From Silicimonas sp. (GTDB taxonomy: Bacteria; Pseudomonadota; Alphaproteobacteria; Rhodobacterales; Rhodobacteraceae), in assembly GCA_022824525.1 (NCBI GenBank), contig JAJDZT010000052.1, positions 144,047-208,046 of the forward strand: a DNA stretch of 64,000 nucleotides. Reading direction: 5' to 3'. Position 1 is the first letter of the stretch. Each line of letters begins with the position of its first letter. Below, one piece after another: positions 44,642 through 52,588 of this stretch. Below the pieces are notes generated by a model, which worked only from the letters and a program-made list of their open reading frames with translations, searched no databases and had not been told where the DNA came from. The translations under genes and the position numbers were made by a program.

Positions 44642-45724
44642 TCAATCCGTTCCGCCAATACGCCGTGGCGCCGAAGCAGCGATCAGGTTCCCATCCGATG
44701 AGTAAGCCAGGACACGCCAGAACTTGGCACCGTTCCGGGCAAGACGTGCAGCTGTAAAGCTGCGAATGGATGTTGTGGTCGCAGGGGCTGCGACATCGAC
44801 AGCCGCAACTCGGTTGCGCGTCCCAACACTGCCTTCGGCGAGGAACTCCAGGCGATAGACCTGTGCACCGGCCGCGCTGTTCCACGCGAAACGGGTTGCG
44901 GGGGTGATGGATGCGCCCGCCGATGGCGTGTTCAATGTGATCGCGTCCGCACCGTCCGACGGCAAAACGCGATAGCGGATTGTTGGAAAGACGCCGGCTG
45001 TGACATCGCTTGCACCCGGATCGGGCAGGAGCCGCAAAAGGTAAGAACCGGGACGATCCGTTGGCAATTCCGGGCTTTCAAAAACCGTGGAACGCGGTCC
45101 GGCCAGCATCTGCCGAACCCGCCCGACCGGTACGAAGCTTGCCGTCGATCCGCCATTCGGGCCCGAGACCTGCCAGACACCGTTGAACCTGCCACGACCT
45201 GCACTGGTGATCCGGGCATAGGCGGTCAATGCCTCGCCACGGGCAACGGTAATGGTCGAACTGTCATTGCCGAATTTCAGGTCCGAAGACCGGATCGACA
45301 ACTCCCCGCCCGAGGTCAATTGCAATGCAAGCACCAACGTGGCCGGTGCCCCGCCATCAGACCATGCGCGGGAATAGGTCACCGTTGCCCCGGACCTAAG
45401 CGCCTGAAGCGATGCGCGGCTGATCCGAATGCGCTCGCGGAAGCGATGGGTTGTCACGCCCAGCGTCGTGATCCGCTTTTGCAGCTGCCGCCCCGGTGTT
45501 TCCGCGCTTGGCCCGCCCGTCACAGTTCCAACAGTCGAGACCAGTGTGGTCGGTGTTGATGTGGTCACCTCGACCGTCCAACGCAGATTGGCCAATGCGC
45601 TGCCCTGATCGTTGACGGTGATCGGATTGGGCGACGCGGATACGCCCGTAACCGCGGCCGAGAGCGGTGCGGTGCACAAGGCAATCAGCGTGACTGCAAG
45701 TGTGAATACGCGGATCATCATCAA
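44642..45724 (-). CDS. Secreted Ig/FnIII-like protein in the ECF operon
   Basis: A 360-residue exported protein: signal peptide near residues 1-23 (cleavage about LSAA-VT), then at least two beta-sandwich domains. ITVNDQGSALANLRWTVEVTT opens the first. The last domain, TRFAWNSAAGAQVYRLEFLA to AKFWRVLAYSSDGNLI, resembles fibronectin III modules that bind or space surface proteins. No catalytic motif is visible. Its start overlaps the stop of the barrel gene (ATGA), so the two are made in step. Function unknown. Confidence 0.8.
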   Translation of the reverse strand: MMMIRVFTLAVTLIALCTAPLSAAVTGVSASPNPITVNDQGSALANLRWTVEVTTSTPTTLVSTVGTVTGGPSAETPGRQLQKRITTLGVTTHRFRERIRISRASLQALRSGATVTYSRAWSDGGAPATLVLALQLTSGGELSIRSSDLKFGNDSSTITVARGEALTAYARITSAGRGRFNGVWQVSGPNGGSTASFVPVGRVRQMLAGPRSTVFESPELPTDRPGSYLLRLLPDPGASDVTAGVFPTIRYRVLPSDGADAITLNTPSAGASITPATRFAWNSAAGAQVYRLEFLAEGSVGTRNRVAAVDVAAPATTTSIRSFTAARLARNGAKFWRVLAYSSDGNLIAASAPRRIGGTD

Positions 45725-47595
45725 AACACTCCGCCCATCGTGTCAATCGTTTGACGCAACATCAGCCCCACGAACCACTCGGGGTCTTCCGGGCTTTCCG
45801 TGGCCAGCCCGCCAGTGGCAACTCCACCACTGAACACCAGTTCGGCGCTGGGTGCAAAATTCCAAGTCACGTCGGCCCCGACAGAAAACCCGTCATCACT
45901 GCCCGGCGCGCCGTAGTCGTAATAGTTCACGCCAAACGCGCCGTTCCATTCGCCGGGCACAAACTCGTAGCTGGCCGTGAGCCCAAATTCGGTGTCGACG
46001 AATTGTCCCGTAAAGTCGTCGATCAGTGTGAGGGTGGTATTGGTTCCAATCACCCATCTGTCGCTATCGGTCCAATCGAGGGTGGCATCCAGTTGGTGAG
46101 AGGTTTCGTCGGCGTTCGCCGCGGATTCATCATCGAAACGGGCGAAGGTGTATGTCGCCGACCAACTCCAATTGTCGTGTTGCACCGAAAGTCCGCCATA
46201 AACCTGCAGGTCGTTGAAATCTTCCTGCGGTGGAGCAAGAAAAGGCGTCTCAAGGCGATCCTGCACCGTCAATATGGTGCCGAACTCCAAAGACGGGCTT
46301 CCCATCCAGCCCGGGGCCTCACTGTTAAAATAGGGGATATGCGTGCCGTCCAACTGCGCCGTGACAATCCGATCAATCGGTTCGTCATCCGGACCGCCAA
46401 CATTGGTTGTCTTGTGTTCGACAAGGCCGTTCAACGTTGTTTGGTCGTTGTAGTAGTCGAACCTCAACCGGATATCTTCGCGACCTGGGGCCATGCCGGG
46501 GGCGGCGAGACTGGTAAAGGTGCGTTCAACCCGTTCATAAGCAAAGCCAAGGGTCAGTACGCCGCCGGTGTCGCCTTGCCAAAGGTCGTATTCAAGATCC
46601 GCCAGCGCCGCGGTTCCGTTGACTTCGGAATACCCAAGAAGCTCGGCATCCTCGTCAAATTCCGTAAAGGCCGCGTCGAATTGGTAGCGAAGCCGTTGGT
46701 CCGCCGTCGCACCCCGAAAAAACGCTGCGACACCATCGCCTTCGCCGACCGTCAGGCTGTCTTCGGCCATGCCACGACCTGAGTAAGCCGTTATCCCGAA
46801 TTGCAAATCCGTCGAGGCGGAGGGACGAACCGCAATCGTTCCGCCGAACATCAGATCATCGTCGTCCGCGAGGCCCAGACCATTGTCGACGCCAATGGCA
46901 TCCTGGGATTGGAGGCCGAAGAACCCGAATTCCAGCCTTTGATCGGTCGTTGTGAAATACGCCGAGACACCGCGTCGGTTCAGGTCGCTGACAAGTGCTC
47001 TGTCGTAGGAAAGGGTCTGGTGGCCCAAGCGGCCCACGAAATCCAGCTTTTCGCCGGACATGCTGTATTCAAGGTAATATTCGCCGAGATCAACTGGCCG
47101 GCCAGCCAACTGATCCGCAGTTTCTGTCGTGGCAAGCCAAGCCGCACCGGCCTTCAAGCGACCCCCAGCACCAACGATCTCGATCCTGCCATCCGACTCC
47201 GCGCGAATGTCCGGATCGTCGCCGTTCAAGCTTCTGGCCTCGACCTCGTTGACCACCGCGACGCCAATGTCCGGCCCAGCGGCGGCACCGCCCTCAACAG
47301 AAACCGTGTCTGTGGCAATCACCCGGTAGTCTTCGCCAGTCCAAAGATAAACGACGACGTCATAAGTGCCTGGTGCCAAGGGAATATCTGGCTGAACAAC
47401 AAGACCGCCCTCTGTAAGCGCGGCGAACTCTGTCATGTCGATGCCATCAATCTCGACGGCAATATCACCGCTCAAAGACGAATGATCGAACGCGATGAAA
47501 ACACCACCGTCCGCCTGCGCCGGAGCAGGTGTGCCGGGTACGACCAGAAGCGCCGCTGCAATAAGCAGTGTCTGATATCTGTTCAAATTGCCCAC
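45721..47595 (-). CDS. Outer-membrane beta-barrel protein in the ECF operon
   Basis: About 624 residues. A signal peptide (cleavage near PAQA-DG) is followed by a small beta domain (GVFIAFDHSSLSGDIAVEI to VYLWTGEDYRVIATDTVSVEGG). Many alternating amphipathic strands then end in a terminal aromatic (GGVF), the plan of an outer-membrane barrel. No plug or TonB box is obvious. I placed the start at a GTG at 47595 because an earlier ATG (47700) adds a long non-signal leader; a TTG at 47586 is also possible. It may display or export the neighbouring secreted proteins. Confidence 0.75.
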   Translation of the reverse strand: MGNLNRYQTLLIAAALLVVPGTPAPAQADGGVFIAFDHSSLSGDIAVEIDGIDMTEFAALTEGGLVVQPDIPLAPGTYDVVVYLWTGEDYRVIATDTVSVEGGAAAGPDIGVAVVNEVEARSLNGDDPDIRAESDGRIEIVGAGGRLKAGAAWLATTETADQLAGRPVDLGEYYLEYSMSGEKLDFVGRLGHQTLSYDRALVSDLNRRGVSAYFTTTDQRLEFGFFGLQSQDAIGVDNGLGLADDDDLMFGGTIAVRPSASTDLQFGITAYSGRGMAEDSLTVGEGDGVAAFFRGATADQRLRYQFDAAFTEFDEDAELLGYSEVNGTAALADLEYDLWQGDTGGVLTLGFAYERVERTFTSLAAPGMAPGREDIRLRFDYYNDQTTLNGLVEHKTTNVGGPDDEPIDRIVTAQLDGTHIPYFNSEAPGWMGSPSLEFGTILTVQDRLETPFLAPPQEDFNDLQVYGGLSVQHDNWSWSATYTFARFDDESAANADETSHQLDATLDWTDSDRWVIGTNTTLTLIDDFTGQFVDTEFGLTASYEFVPGEWNGAFGVNYYDYGAPGSDDGFSVGADVTWNFAPSAELVFSGGVATGGLATESPEDPEWFVGLMLRQTIDTMGGVF

Positions 47596-47633
47596 TCGCC
47601 AAATTTTTTGGGGACACGGTAGGGAAGGAAACT

Positions 47634-47645
47634 TTGCCCGGGCAA
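47634..47645. repeat. Palindrome TTGCCCGGGCAA upstream of the barrel gene
   Basis: A perfect 12 bp palindrome about 40 bp before the barrel start. A related TTGTCCGGGCA copy lies at 47671-47661 on the minus strand, 26 bp away. The spacing and symmetry could suit a dimeric regulator. No regulator is identified. Confidence 0.35.
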
Positions 47646-47700
47646 GGCCTTTTTCGGCACTGCCCGGACAAAGGAGAAAAGCGAACCATTCACACCACAA

Positions 47701-48171
47701 TCAATTCGTCTTGAAATGCGTCGGACCTCCTGCGGATTTGCGAACAATTTTGCGGAAGCGTTTGCAGTTGTCTCCTTCGCTGGATTCAGCGACGTGCTTT
47801 CCAGCATCCACGCAGACTGTCAGCGTGTAGACACCTGGTCCCCATGCAAGTCCGGCATAGAAGGGGAACGTGTGCGATGCACCGGAGTTCCCGGCGATTG
47901 GCTTGAACTTAACAGCAGCTGCATTCGGAAAGGCCGGGTTCTCGTAAGGCGCGATCTGGGCTGGTGCGGGATCAGGACAACCGCTTGGTGCGGTAGTGTT
48001 ACAGCGGACTGTCGCGATCGAGCGGCCAGCATCGCCGGGACCTACGTTCTTGACGGTAAGCTGGCCCGTGTTGACGTTAAAGCCCGGGCGCAAATTGGGC
48101 TGCACATCTGCAGCCGCCGCCGAAGAAACCAGAACTGCTGCTGCAGTTGCGAAGAAAATTGCACGTGTCAT
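47701..48171 (-). CDS. Secreted CARDB-domain protein
   Basis: A 156-residue exported protein. After the signal peptide (cleavage near AAAA-DV) comes a single CARDB-like domain: NLRPGFNVNTGQLTVKNVGPGDAGRSIATVRCNT through HTFPFYAGLAWGPGVYTLTVCVDAGKHVAESSEGDNCKRF. CARDB modules are extracellular adhesion or binding domains. Four cysteines could pair. The ATG at 48171 has GAGG just upstream. It is first in the minus-strand series leading to the barrel, ECF and subtilase genes and has the shared bipartite promoter motif. Confidence 0.88.
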   Translation of the reverse strand: MTRAIFFATAAAVLVSSAAAADVQPNLRPGFNVNTGQLTVKNVGPGDAGRSIATVRCNTTAPSGCPDPAPAQIAPYENPAFPNAAAVKFKPIAGNSGASHTFPFYAGLAWGPGVYTLTVCVDAGKHVAESSEGDNCKRFRKIVRKSAGGPTHFKTN

Positions 48172-48199
48172 GTCGACCTCATTCGTTTGTGTTACGAAC

Positions 48200-48231
48200 A
48201 TGGGTCGGCCCATCATGGCATTCGGTTCAAA
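48200..48231 (-). promoter_or_regulatory. Putative ECF-sigma promoter, copy A
   Basis: On the minus strand TTTGAACC (48231-48224), 17 bp, GACCCAT (48206-48200), about 29 bp before the CARDB-gene ATG. Both half-sites and the spacing equal copy B at 41979-42010. It could drive the CARDB gene and, by read-through, the ECF operon. Confidence 0.65.
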
Positions 48232-48341
48232 ATTTTTTCGAGCGGACGGCGAAATCTAATTAAGTATCTGTTTTTGCTATTTTATGTTTAACTGCTACGG
48301 GCCCGGTTTCCCGCAATCGCGAACAGCGCTATCCTGAAGCC

Positions 48342-48560
48342 ATGACGCATACACCTCCGATCCTCACGCTCTCCGAAGGTGCGCTTAGTCTCTTCCTCGG
48401 GCTTTTGCCGAAAGACCGTGTCTCGCGTGGCAGCGACCGGATCACGGTGCACGCAGACGTTGGCGATGCCGTCTGGATATTGCGTAACGGCCGTTGGATG
48501 ACCTGTGCGCCCGGGGACGACACCGCACGGCGGTTCGGGGCGAGCGGTACGCGGCACTGA
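48342..48560 (+). CDS. Small hypothetical protein
   Basis: A 72-residue frame between the divergent CARDB gene and the convergent dehydratase gene, filling its interval exactly. It shows a hydrophobic N-terminal stretch (LTLSEGALSLFLGLLP) and VGDAVWILRNGRWMTCAPGDD. No family recognised and no strong ribosome site. It could be genuine because the stop falls 5 bp short of the converging gene and codon use is ordinary, but it remains uncertain. Confidence 0.45.
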   Translation: MTHTPPILTLSEGALSLFLGLLPKDRVSRGSDRITVHADVGDAVWILRNGRWMTCAPGDDTARRFGASGTRH

Positions 48561-48564
48561 CGCC

Positions 48565-49536
48565 CTACACCGCCGGTATGCCCCCCTGCATCACCGTGAG
48601 AAACCAATCGGTATCGATGTTCCCGCCGCAGAGGATCACGGCGACCTCGCGTCCGGCCATTTGGTCCGCTTCGTTCATGAGCGCGGCCAAGGGGGCCGCG
48701 CCAGCGCCTTCCGCCAGGTTGTGGATGTCGCGGTAGTAGACGCGGATGGCCTCGGCAACGGCTTCCTCGCTCACGGTCACGATACGCTCCGCACCGTTTC
48801 CGTAGATGTCGAGGGCCTCTTGTACCGGAACGCGAACGGCCATGCCGTCGGCAAAGGTGCGGGCGGAGTTCGTTTCGACCAATCGACCTGCTTCGACCGA
48901 GAGTTTTGCCGTTTGTGCATGCTCGCTCACAACGCCGACGATCTTCGTATCGAGCCCCAATGCATCCCGCGCTGAAATACACCCGCAAATGCCGGAACCG
49001 CAGCCGATGGGAACATAAAGCGTGTCGATTTGCGGCTGATCCCGCAGCAATTCATAGGCGTATGTCGCCACTCCCCGCACCAGTTCCGGGTGGAATGGTG
49101 GAACAATGAACAACCCTTCAACCTCGGCAACGCGATATGCCTCTTCACGGGCTTCGTCGAAATCGTCGCCGAACTCGATCAATTCCGCGCCAAAGGCGCG
49201 CATCGCTTCATTCTTCTCGTTGGAATTCCCACGCGGCGCGTAGACGAGCGCGCGCATCCCGGCGGCGGTGGCTGCCATCGCCTGGCCCTGTCCGTGGTTG
49301 CCCCGTGTTGCGGTAATGATGCCGGGGCAGTCTGGCTGTGTGCGTTTCAACCAATCGATGAAGGTGAACGCACCTCTGACCTTGAACGACCCGGTTGGCG
49401 TGTGGTTCTCGTGCTTGACCCAAACCTTGCAGCCCAACCGTCGTTGCAGTTGCGGCCACGCATAGTGCGGGGTTGGCGACATTCGCGAAGCGACGAAGGC
49501 CTGCGCGGCTTTGATCTCGTCAAAAGTGAACATCAA
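48565..49536 (-). CDS. Threonine/serine dehydratase-like PLP enzyme
   Basis: A 323-residue fold-type II PLP enzyme. The PLP lysine is in PTGSFKVRGAF (about residue 52), the asparagine loop is ATRGNHGQGQAMA, the phosphate-binding glycine loop PIGCGSGICG, and CGGNID is near the end. There is no C-terminal ACT regulatory domain, so it is the short catabolic type acting on threonine, serine or a hydroxylated relative. Its start overlaps the stop of the CbrC-like gene (ATGA). Confidence 0.9.
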   Translation of the reverse strand: MMFTFDEIKAAQAFVASRMSPTPHYAWPQLQRRLGCKVWVKHENHTPTGSFKVRGAFTFIDWLKRTQPDCPGIITATRGNHGQGQAMAATAAGMRALVYAPRGNSNEKNEAMRAFGAELIEFGDDFDEAREEAYRVAEVEGLFIVPPFHPELVRGVATYAYELLRDQPQIDTLYVPIGCGSGICGCISARDALGLDTKIVGVVSEHAQTAKLSVEAGRLVETNSARTFADGMAVRVPVQEALDIYGNGAERIVTVSEEAVAEAIRVYYRDIHNLAEGAGAAPLAALMNEADQMAGREVAVILCGGNIDTDWFLTVMQGGIPAV

Positions 49537-50135
49537 TCAATATCACAATGTGCGCGACGCTTGTCGCAGGTTGCGCATCGGAAAACGTAGAAGCTCAATC
49601 CATCCGGGAATTGACCTTTCCAGTAACTGACCTCGTCGGAACTGACCATGTCTGCGGCTTCCTTGTAGGCATCACCGTCCGGCGCTGCCTTCTGGAAGTC
49701 CTCTCGCGTCCATGGCCCGAGGTACACCATCGGCCGCGCGCAGCAGAACAACCAGCGGTCGCCTTGCCATGTCGAATAGCTCGGTGTGGACACAAGCTCC
49801 CACAGATGCTTGGACGGTATGACCGCCGCTTGCCACTCCGGATCGTCGGTGGGAACGACGGGAAACATGTCCGTCGTCAGCCCGGGAATGCCATGGCTGC
49901 GACCGCGTTCGGCCTCTTCGCGACCGACCATTCCGAATTCGGTATCCTTCGTGATGGAGGCCTTGCGAGAACGCAGGCAGGTGTAACAGACATTTTCTTC
50001 CATCGTATCAAAGGCATGCTGGGTGGTGTTGCCACAGATGTCGCAGGTCTCCTCGCCGATATAGCCCGAAGCCTCTTCGACAGGTGCCTCAAAGAGGGGA
50101 AAGTCCAGTCCCAGTTCCTTGAACGTCTCAGGCAA
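49533..50135 (-). CDS. CbrC/UPF0167 family protein
   Basis: A 200-residue protein of the CbrC (UPF0167) family. The N-terminal Cys-rich pattern CDICGN with a later CYTCLRSRKAS suggests a metal site; PGLTTDMFPVVPTDDPEW and WQGDRWLFCCARPMVYLGPW follow; VFRCATCDKRRAHCD ends it. E. coli CbrC has been linked to colicin sensitivity, but the family's role is open. It overlaps neuB by 8 bp upstream and the dehydratase by 4 bp downstream. Confidence 0.9.
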   Translation of the reverse strand: MPETFKELGLDFPLFEAPVEEASGYIGEETCDICGNTTQHAFDTMEENVCYTCLRSRKASITKDTEFGMVGREEAERGRSHGIPGLTTDMFPVVPTDDPEWQAAVIPSKHLWELVSTPSYSTWQGDRWLFCCARPMVYLGPWTREDFQKAAPDGDAYKEAADMVSSDEVSYWKGQFPDGLSFYVFRCATCDKRRAHCDID

Positions 50136-51159
50136 GATCGCTCCATTTCAATTGCGTGTTCCGCGTGACCGCCCGTGTCAGCCGCTTGCCGACAACTGTG
50201 TCGAAGTCATAGACCGGGATCTCTCCCGACCCGGGACGCCGCGCCCAGATATCCGCCTCCCCAATGACATGGCCTTCCGGCAAATCTGCATCCGCAACGA
50301 TGGAGCCGCGCGCGAACCTATAAACGGCTTCCTCCGGTCCGGTGCGCTGCTTTTCGTTTCGCAGCGCCGTGTGGATTTCCTTGGAGCGGTCGATCAGGAA
50401 CTTGAGCTCTGCCGGGTCCATCGAACAGGCAATATCCGGACCTTCGCGATACCGCGTGTCCGTGAAATGCCGCTCAAGGATACAAGCCCCCAGAGCCACC
50501 GACGACAGGGCCATCTCCGGCCCGATCGAATGGTCGGAAAACCCGACGACGGCCTTCGGAAACGCCGCCTGTAATTCGGAAACCCCCTTCAACGACACGA
50601 TCTCGGCCGGGGAGGGGTACAGGTTCGTGCATTCCATGAGTGCATAGTCGATGCCCGCTTCATCGAGGATCGCGACCGAACGAGAAACGCTTTCAATGGT
50701 TTGCATGCCCGTCGACATGATGATCGGCTTCCCCTTTGCCGCGATGTGTCGGATCAGCGGCAGGTGATCCGCTTCGCCCGAGCCGATCTTGAAAGCGGGC
50801 ACATCCTGTTCGTCCAGCCAGTCAGCTGCCGCCCGGGAAAACGGTGTCGAGATGAAAATCACGCCAAGGCTTTCGGCGTGGGCCTTCAATGCGGCTTCAT
50901 CCTCCGGCGAGAGCGCGCATTCCTCCATCACTTCCCAGATCGACTTGCCGCCGGCATTGGGGGGCAGCACCGACTTTGCTTCCTCGGTCATCTCGTCCCA
51001 CACGAAATGGGTTTGGTGCTTCACGACCTCTGCGCCCGCGCCCGCGGCGAGGCTGACCATGTGCCGCGCCACGTCGAGGTCGCCGCCATGGTTGATGCCG
51101 ATTTCGGCGATGACGAGAGGGGGTTCTTCGGGGCCAATCTTGCGATGTGCGATCTGCAT
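50128..51159 (-). CDS. N-acetylneuraminate synthase family protein (NeuB-like)
   Basis: A 343-residue sialic-acid-synthase type enzyme that condenses phosphoenolpyruvate with a six-carbon amino sugar to a nine-carbon acid. Seen: VIAEIGINHGGDLDVARHMV, VKHQTHFVWDEM, FISTPFSRAAADWLDE, FKIGSGEADHLPLIRHIA, GFSDHSIGPEMALSSVALGACILERHFT. A C-terminal antifreeze-like (SAF) domain has RGSIVADADLPEGHVI. The ATG at 51159 (MQIAHRKIG) fits family N-termini. It diverges from a Kdo-transferase-like gene. Whether the product is sialic, legionaminic or another acid cannot be told. Confidence 0.9.
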   Translation of the reverse strand: MQIAHRKIGPEEPPLVIAEIGINHGGDLDVARHMVSLAAGAGAEVVKHQTHFVWDEMTEEAKSVLPPNAGGKSIWEVMEECALSPEDEAALKAHAESLGVIFISTPFSRAAADWLDEQDVPAFKIGSGEADHLPLIRHIAAKGKPIIMSTGMQTIESVSRSVAILDEAGIDYALMECTNLYPSPAEIVSLKGVSELQAAFPKAVVGFSDHSIGPEMALSSVALGACILERHFTDTRYREGPDIACSMDPAELKFLIDRSKEIHTALRNEKQRTGPEEAVYRFARGSIVADADLPEGHVIGEADIWARRPGSGEIPVYDFDTVVGKRLTRAVTRNTQLKWSDLA

Positions 51160-51289
51160 GCGAAAGGTGTAGGGGGAGGGGCCTGCGGTGACAAGAGTCT
51201 GCACCGGCTCTTGCGTGCGGCCGCTCACCGGGCAGAGGACCTGACGAAAGGGCTTGCGAAGGCCCCGTGAAATCTGTTCGTTGCGCCAA

Positions 51290-52588
51290 ATGACTGGGCC
51301 AACCCTCAAATCGACGCCGGGATTGCGCTACCGGGTGTTTCTGGCGCTGTACGCTGCGGTGCTGAAGCTCGGAGAGCCACTGATCTGGCGGTACTTTCGA
51401 AAGCGAGCCAAGGCCGATCCGGCGTATATGGAGCATGCCGAAGAACGCCGTGGGAAGGGCGCACTCTTTGATGCAGACCTCTGGGTGCACGCCGTGTCTC
51501 TCGGAGAGTTCACATCCGCCGAGCCGCTGATCCGAGAGGCTCTTGCGCGCGGCTGGCGCGTGGTCACAACGCATGCCACGCCCGCCGGGCGAGGTGCCGC
51601 TGAGGCCGCCTTCGGCTCCCATGACAACGTCGCCACGTTTTACATGCCGATTGACCGGCCAGTGTACTGGCACCGTTTCTTCGAACGCTGCGCGCCAAAG
51701 GTCGGATTGATCATGGAGGTCGAATTCTGGCCCGTCATGTTTGAAGAGGCCAGGAAATCAGGGTGTTACCTGTGCCTTGCGAACAGTCAGGTCCCCTCCA
51801 AGAGCTTTCCTCGGGCCCGCAGATTGGCATCATTCGCGGGGCATCCCGTGGCGCGCGCCGCCGCCGTTTTCGCCAAGTCCGACCCGATTGCGGACCGCTT
51901 CCGCGCGCTGGGAGCTGATCCTGTCCTGAGCCTCGGCGAAACGCGCTTCGACATTCCCGCGCCCTCCCGTCTCGTGGAACGCGGAGAGCTGCTCTTGGGA
52001 GTGCGCCCCGTTCTCACCTTGGCCAGCGTCGTCGCCGGTGAAGAAGAGACCTATGTCGACCTTCTTCGCGATTTGCTCGCCGACGAAGAGCCGCCGATGG
52101 TCATATGGGTTCCCCGCGCACCGGAGCGTTTCGACGACCATGCGCAGTTGCTGCAGCGCGCTGGTTTTCAGGTCACGCGCCGCACCGAGGCGTTTGACGC
52201 CGATCTGACGCCAACGCAGGACCTTGCCGAAACCCAAATCCTCATTGGCAATTCCATGCGCGAGATGTTCTTCTATCTCTCGCCTGCCGATGCGGTCATC
52301 GTCGGCGGCGGGTTCACGGAGAAAGGTGCCCATAACGTGATCGAACCCCTCTCGCTCGGCAAACCGGTGATCACCGGGCCGCATGTCTGGACAATCGAGT
52401 ATCCAGCGGTCGAGGCGGAGGCCGCAGGCGTTCTGACCATCGTGAAGGACAGCGCAGACCTCGCCGACGCAGTGCGCCATGCCATTCGCACGGGCGGACC
52501 GGCTGCAGAGGCGTTTCACGCGGCAAACCAAGGAGCCTCTACTCGCATTCTCGATACCATCGCGCCCCTGATGGAAGATGCGTCATGA
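51290..52588 (+). CDS. Kdo-transferase-like glycosyltransferase (WaaA/KdtA family)
   Basis: A 432-residue GT30-type protein. The N-terminal half shows LWVHAVSLGEFTSAEPLI, a variant of the WaaA WxHxxSxGE block, then TTHATPAGR and EVEFWPVMFEEA. The nucleotide-side half has LASVVAGEEETYVDLL, NSMREMFFYLSPADAVIVGGGFTEKGAHNVIEPLSLGKPVITGPH. An N-terminal hydrophobic stretch would associate it with the inner membrane. The start at 51290 is an ATG; an upstream TTG is less likely. Being fused into a nonulosonate cassette, it may use a CMP-sugar other than CMP-Kdo. Confidence 0.88.
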   Translation: MTGPTLKSTPGLRYRVFLALYAAVLKLGEPLIWRYFRKRAKADPAYMEHAEERRGKGALFDADLWVHAVSLGEFTSAEPLIREALARGWRVVTTHATPAGRGAAEAAFGSHDNVATFYMPIDRPVYWHRFFERCAPKVGLIMEVEFWPVMFEEARKSGCYLCLANSQVPSKSFPRARRLASFAGHPVARAAAVFAKSDPIADRFRALGADPVLSLGETRFDIPAPSRLVERGELLLGVRPVLTLASVVAGEEETYVDLLRDLLADEEPPMVIWVPRAPERFDDHAQLLQRAGFQVTRRTEAFDADLTPTQDLAETQILIGNSMREMFFYLSPADAVIVGGGFTEKGAHNVIEPLSLGKPVITGPHVWTIEYPAVEAEAAGVLTIVKDSADLADAVRHAIRTGGPAAEAFHAANQGASTRILDTIAPLMEDAS

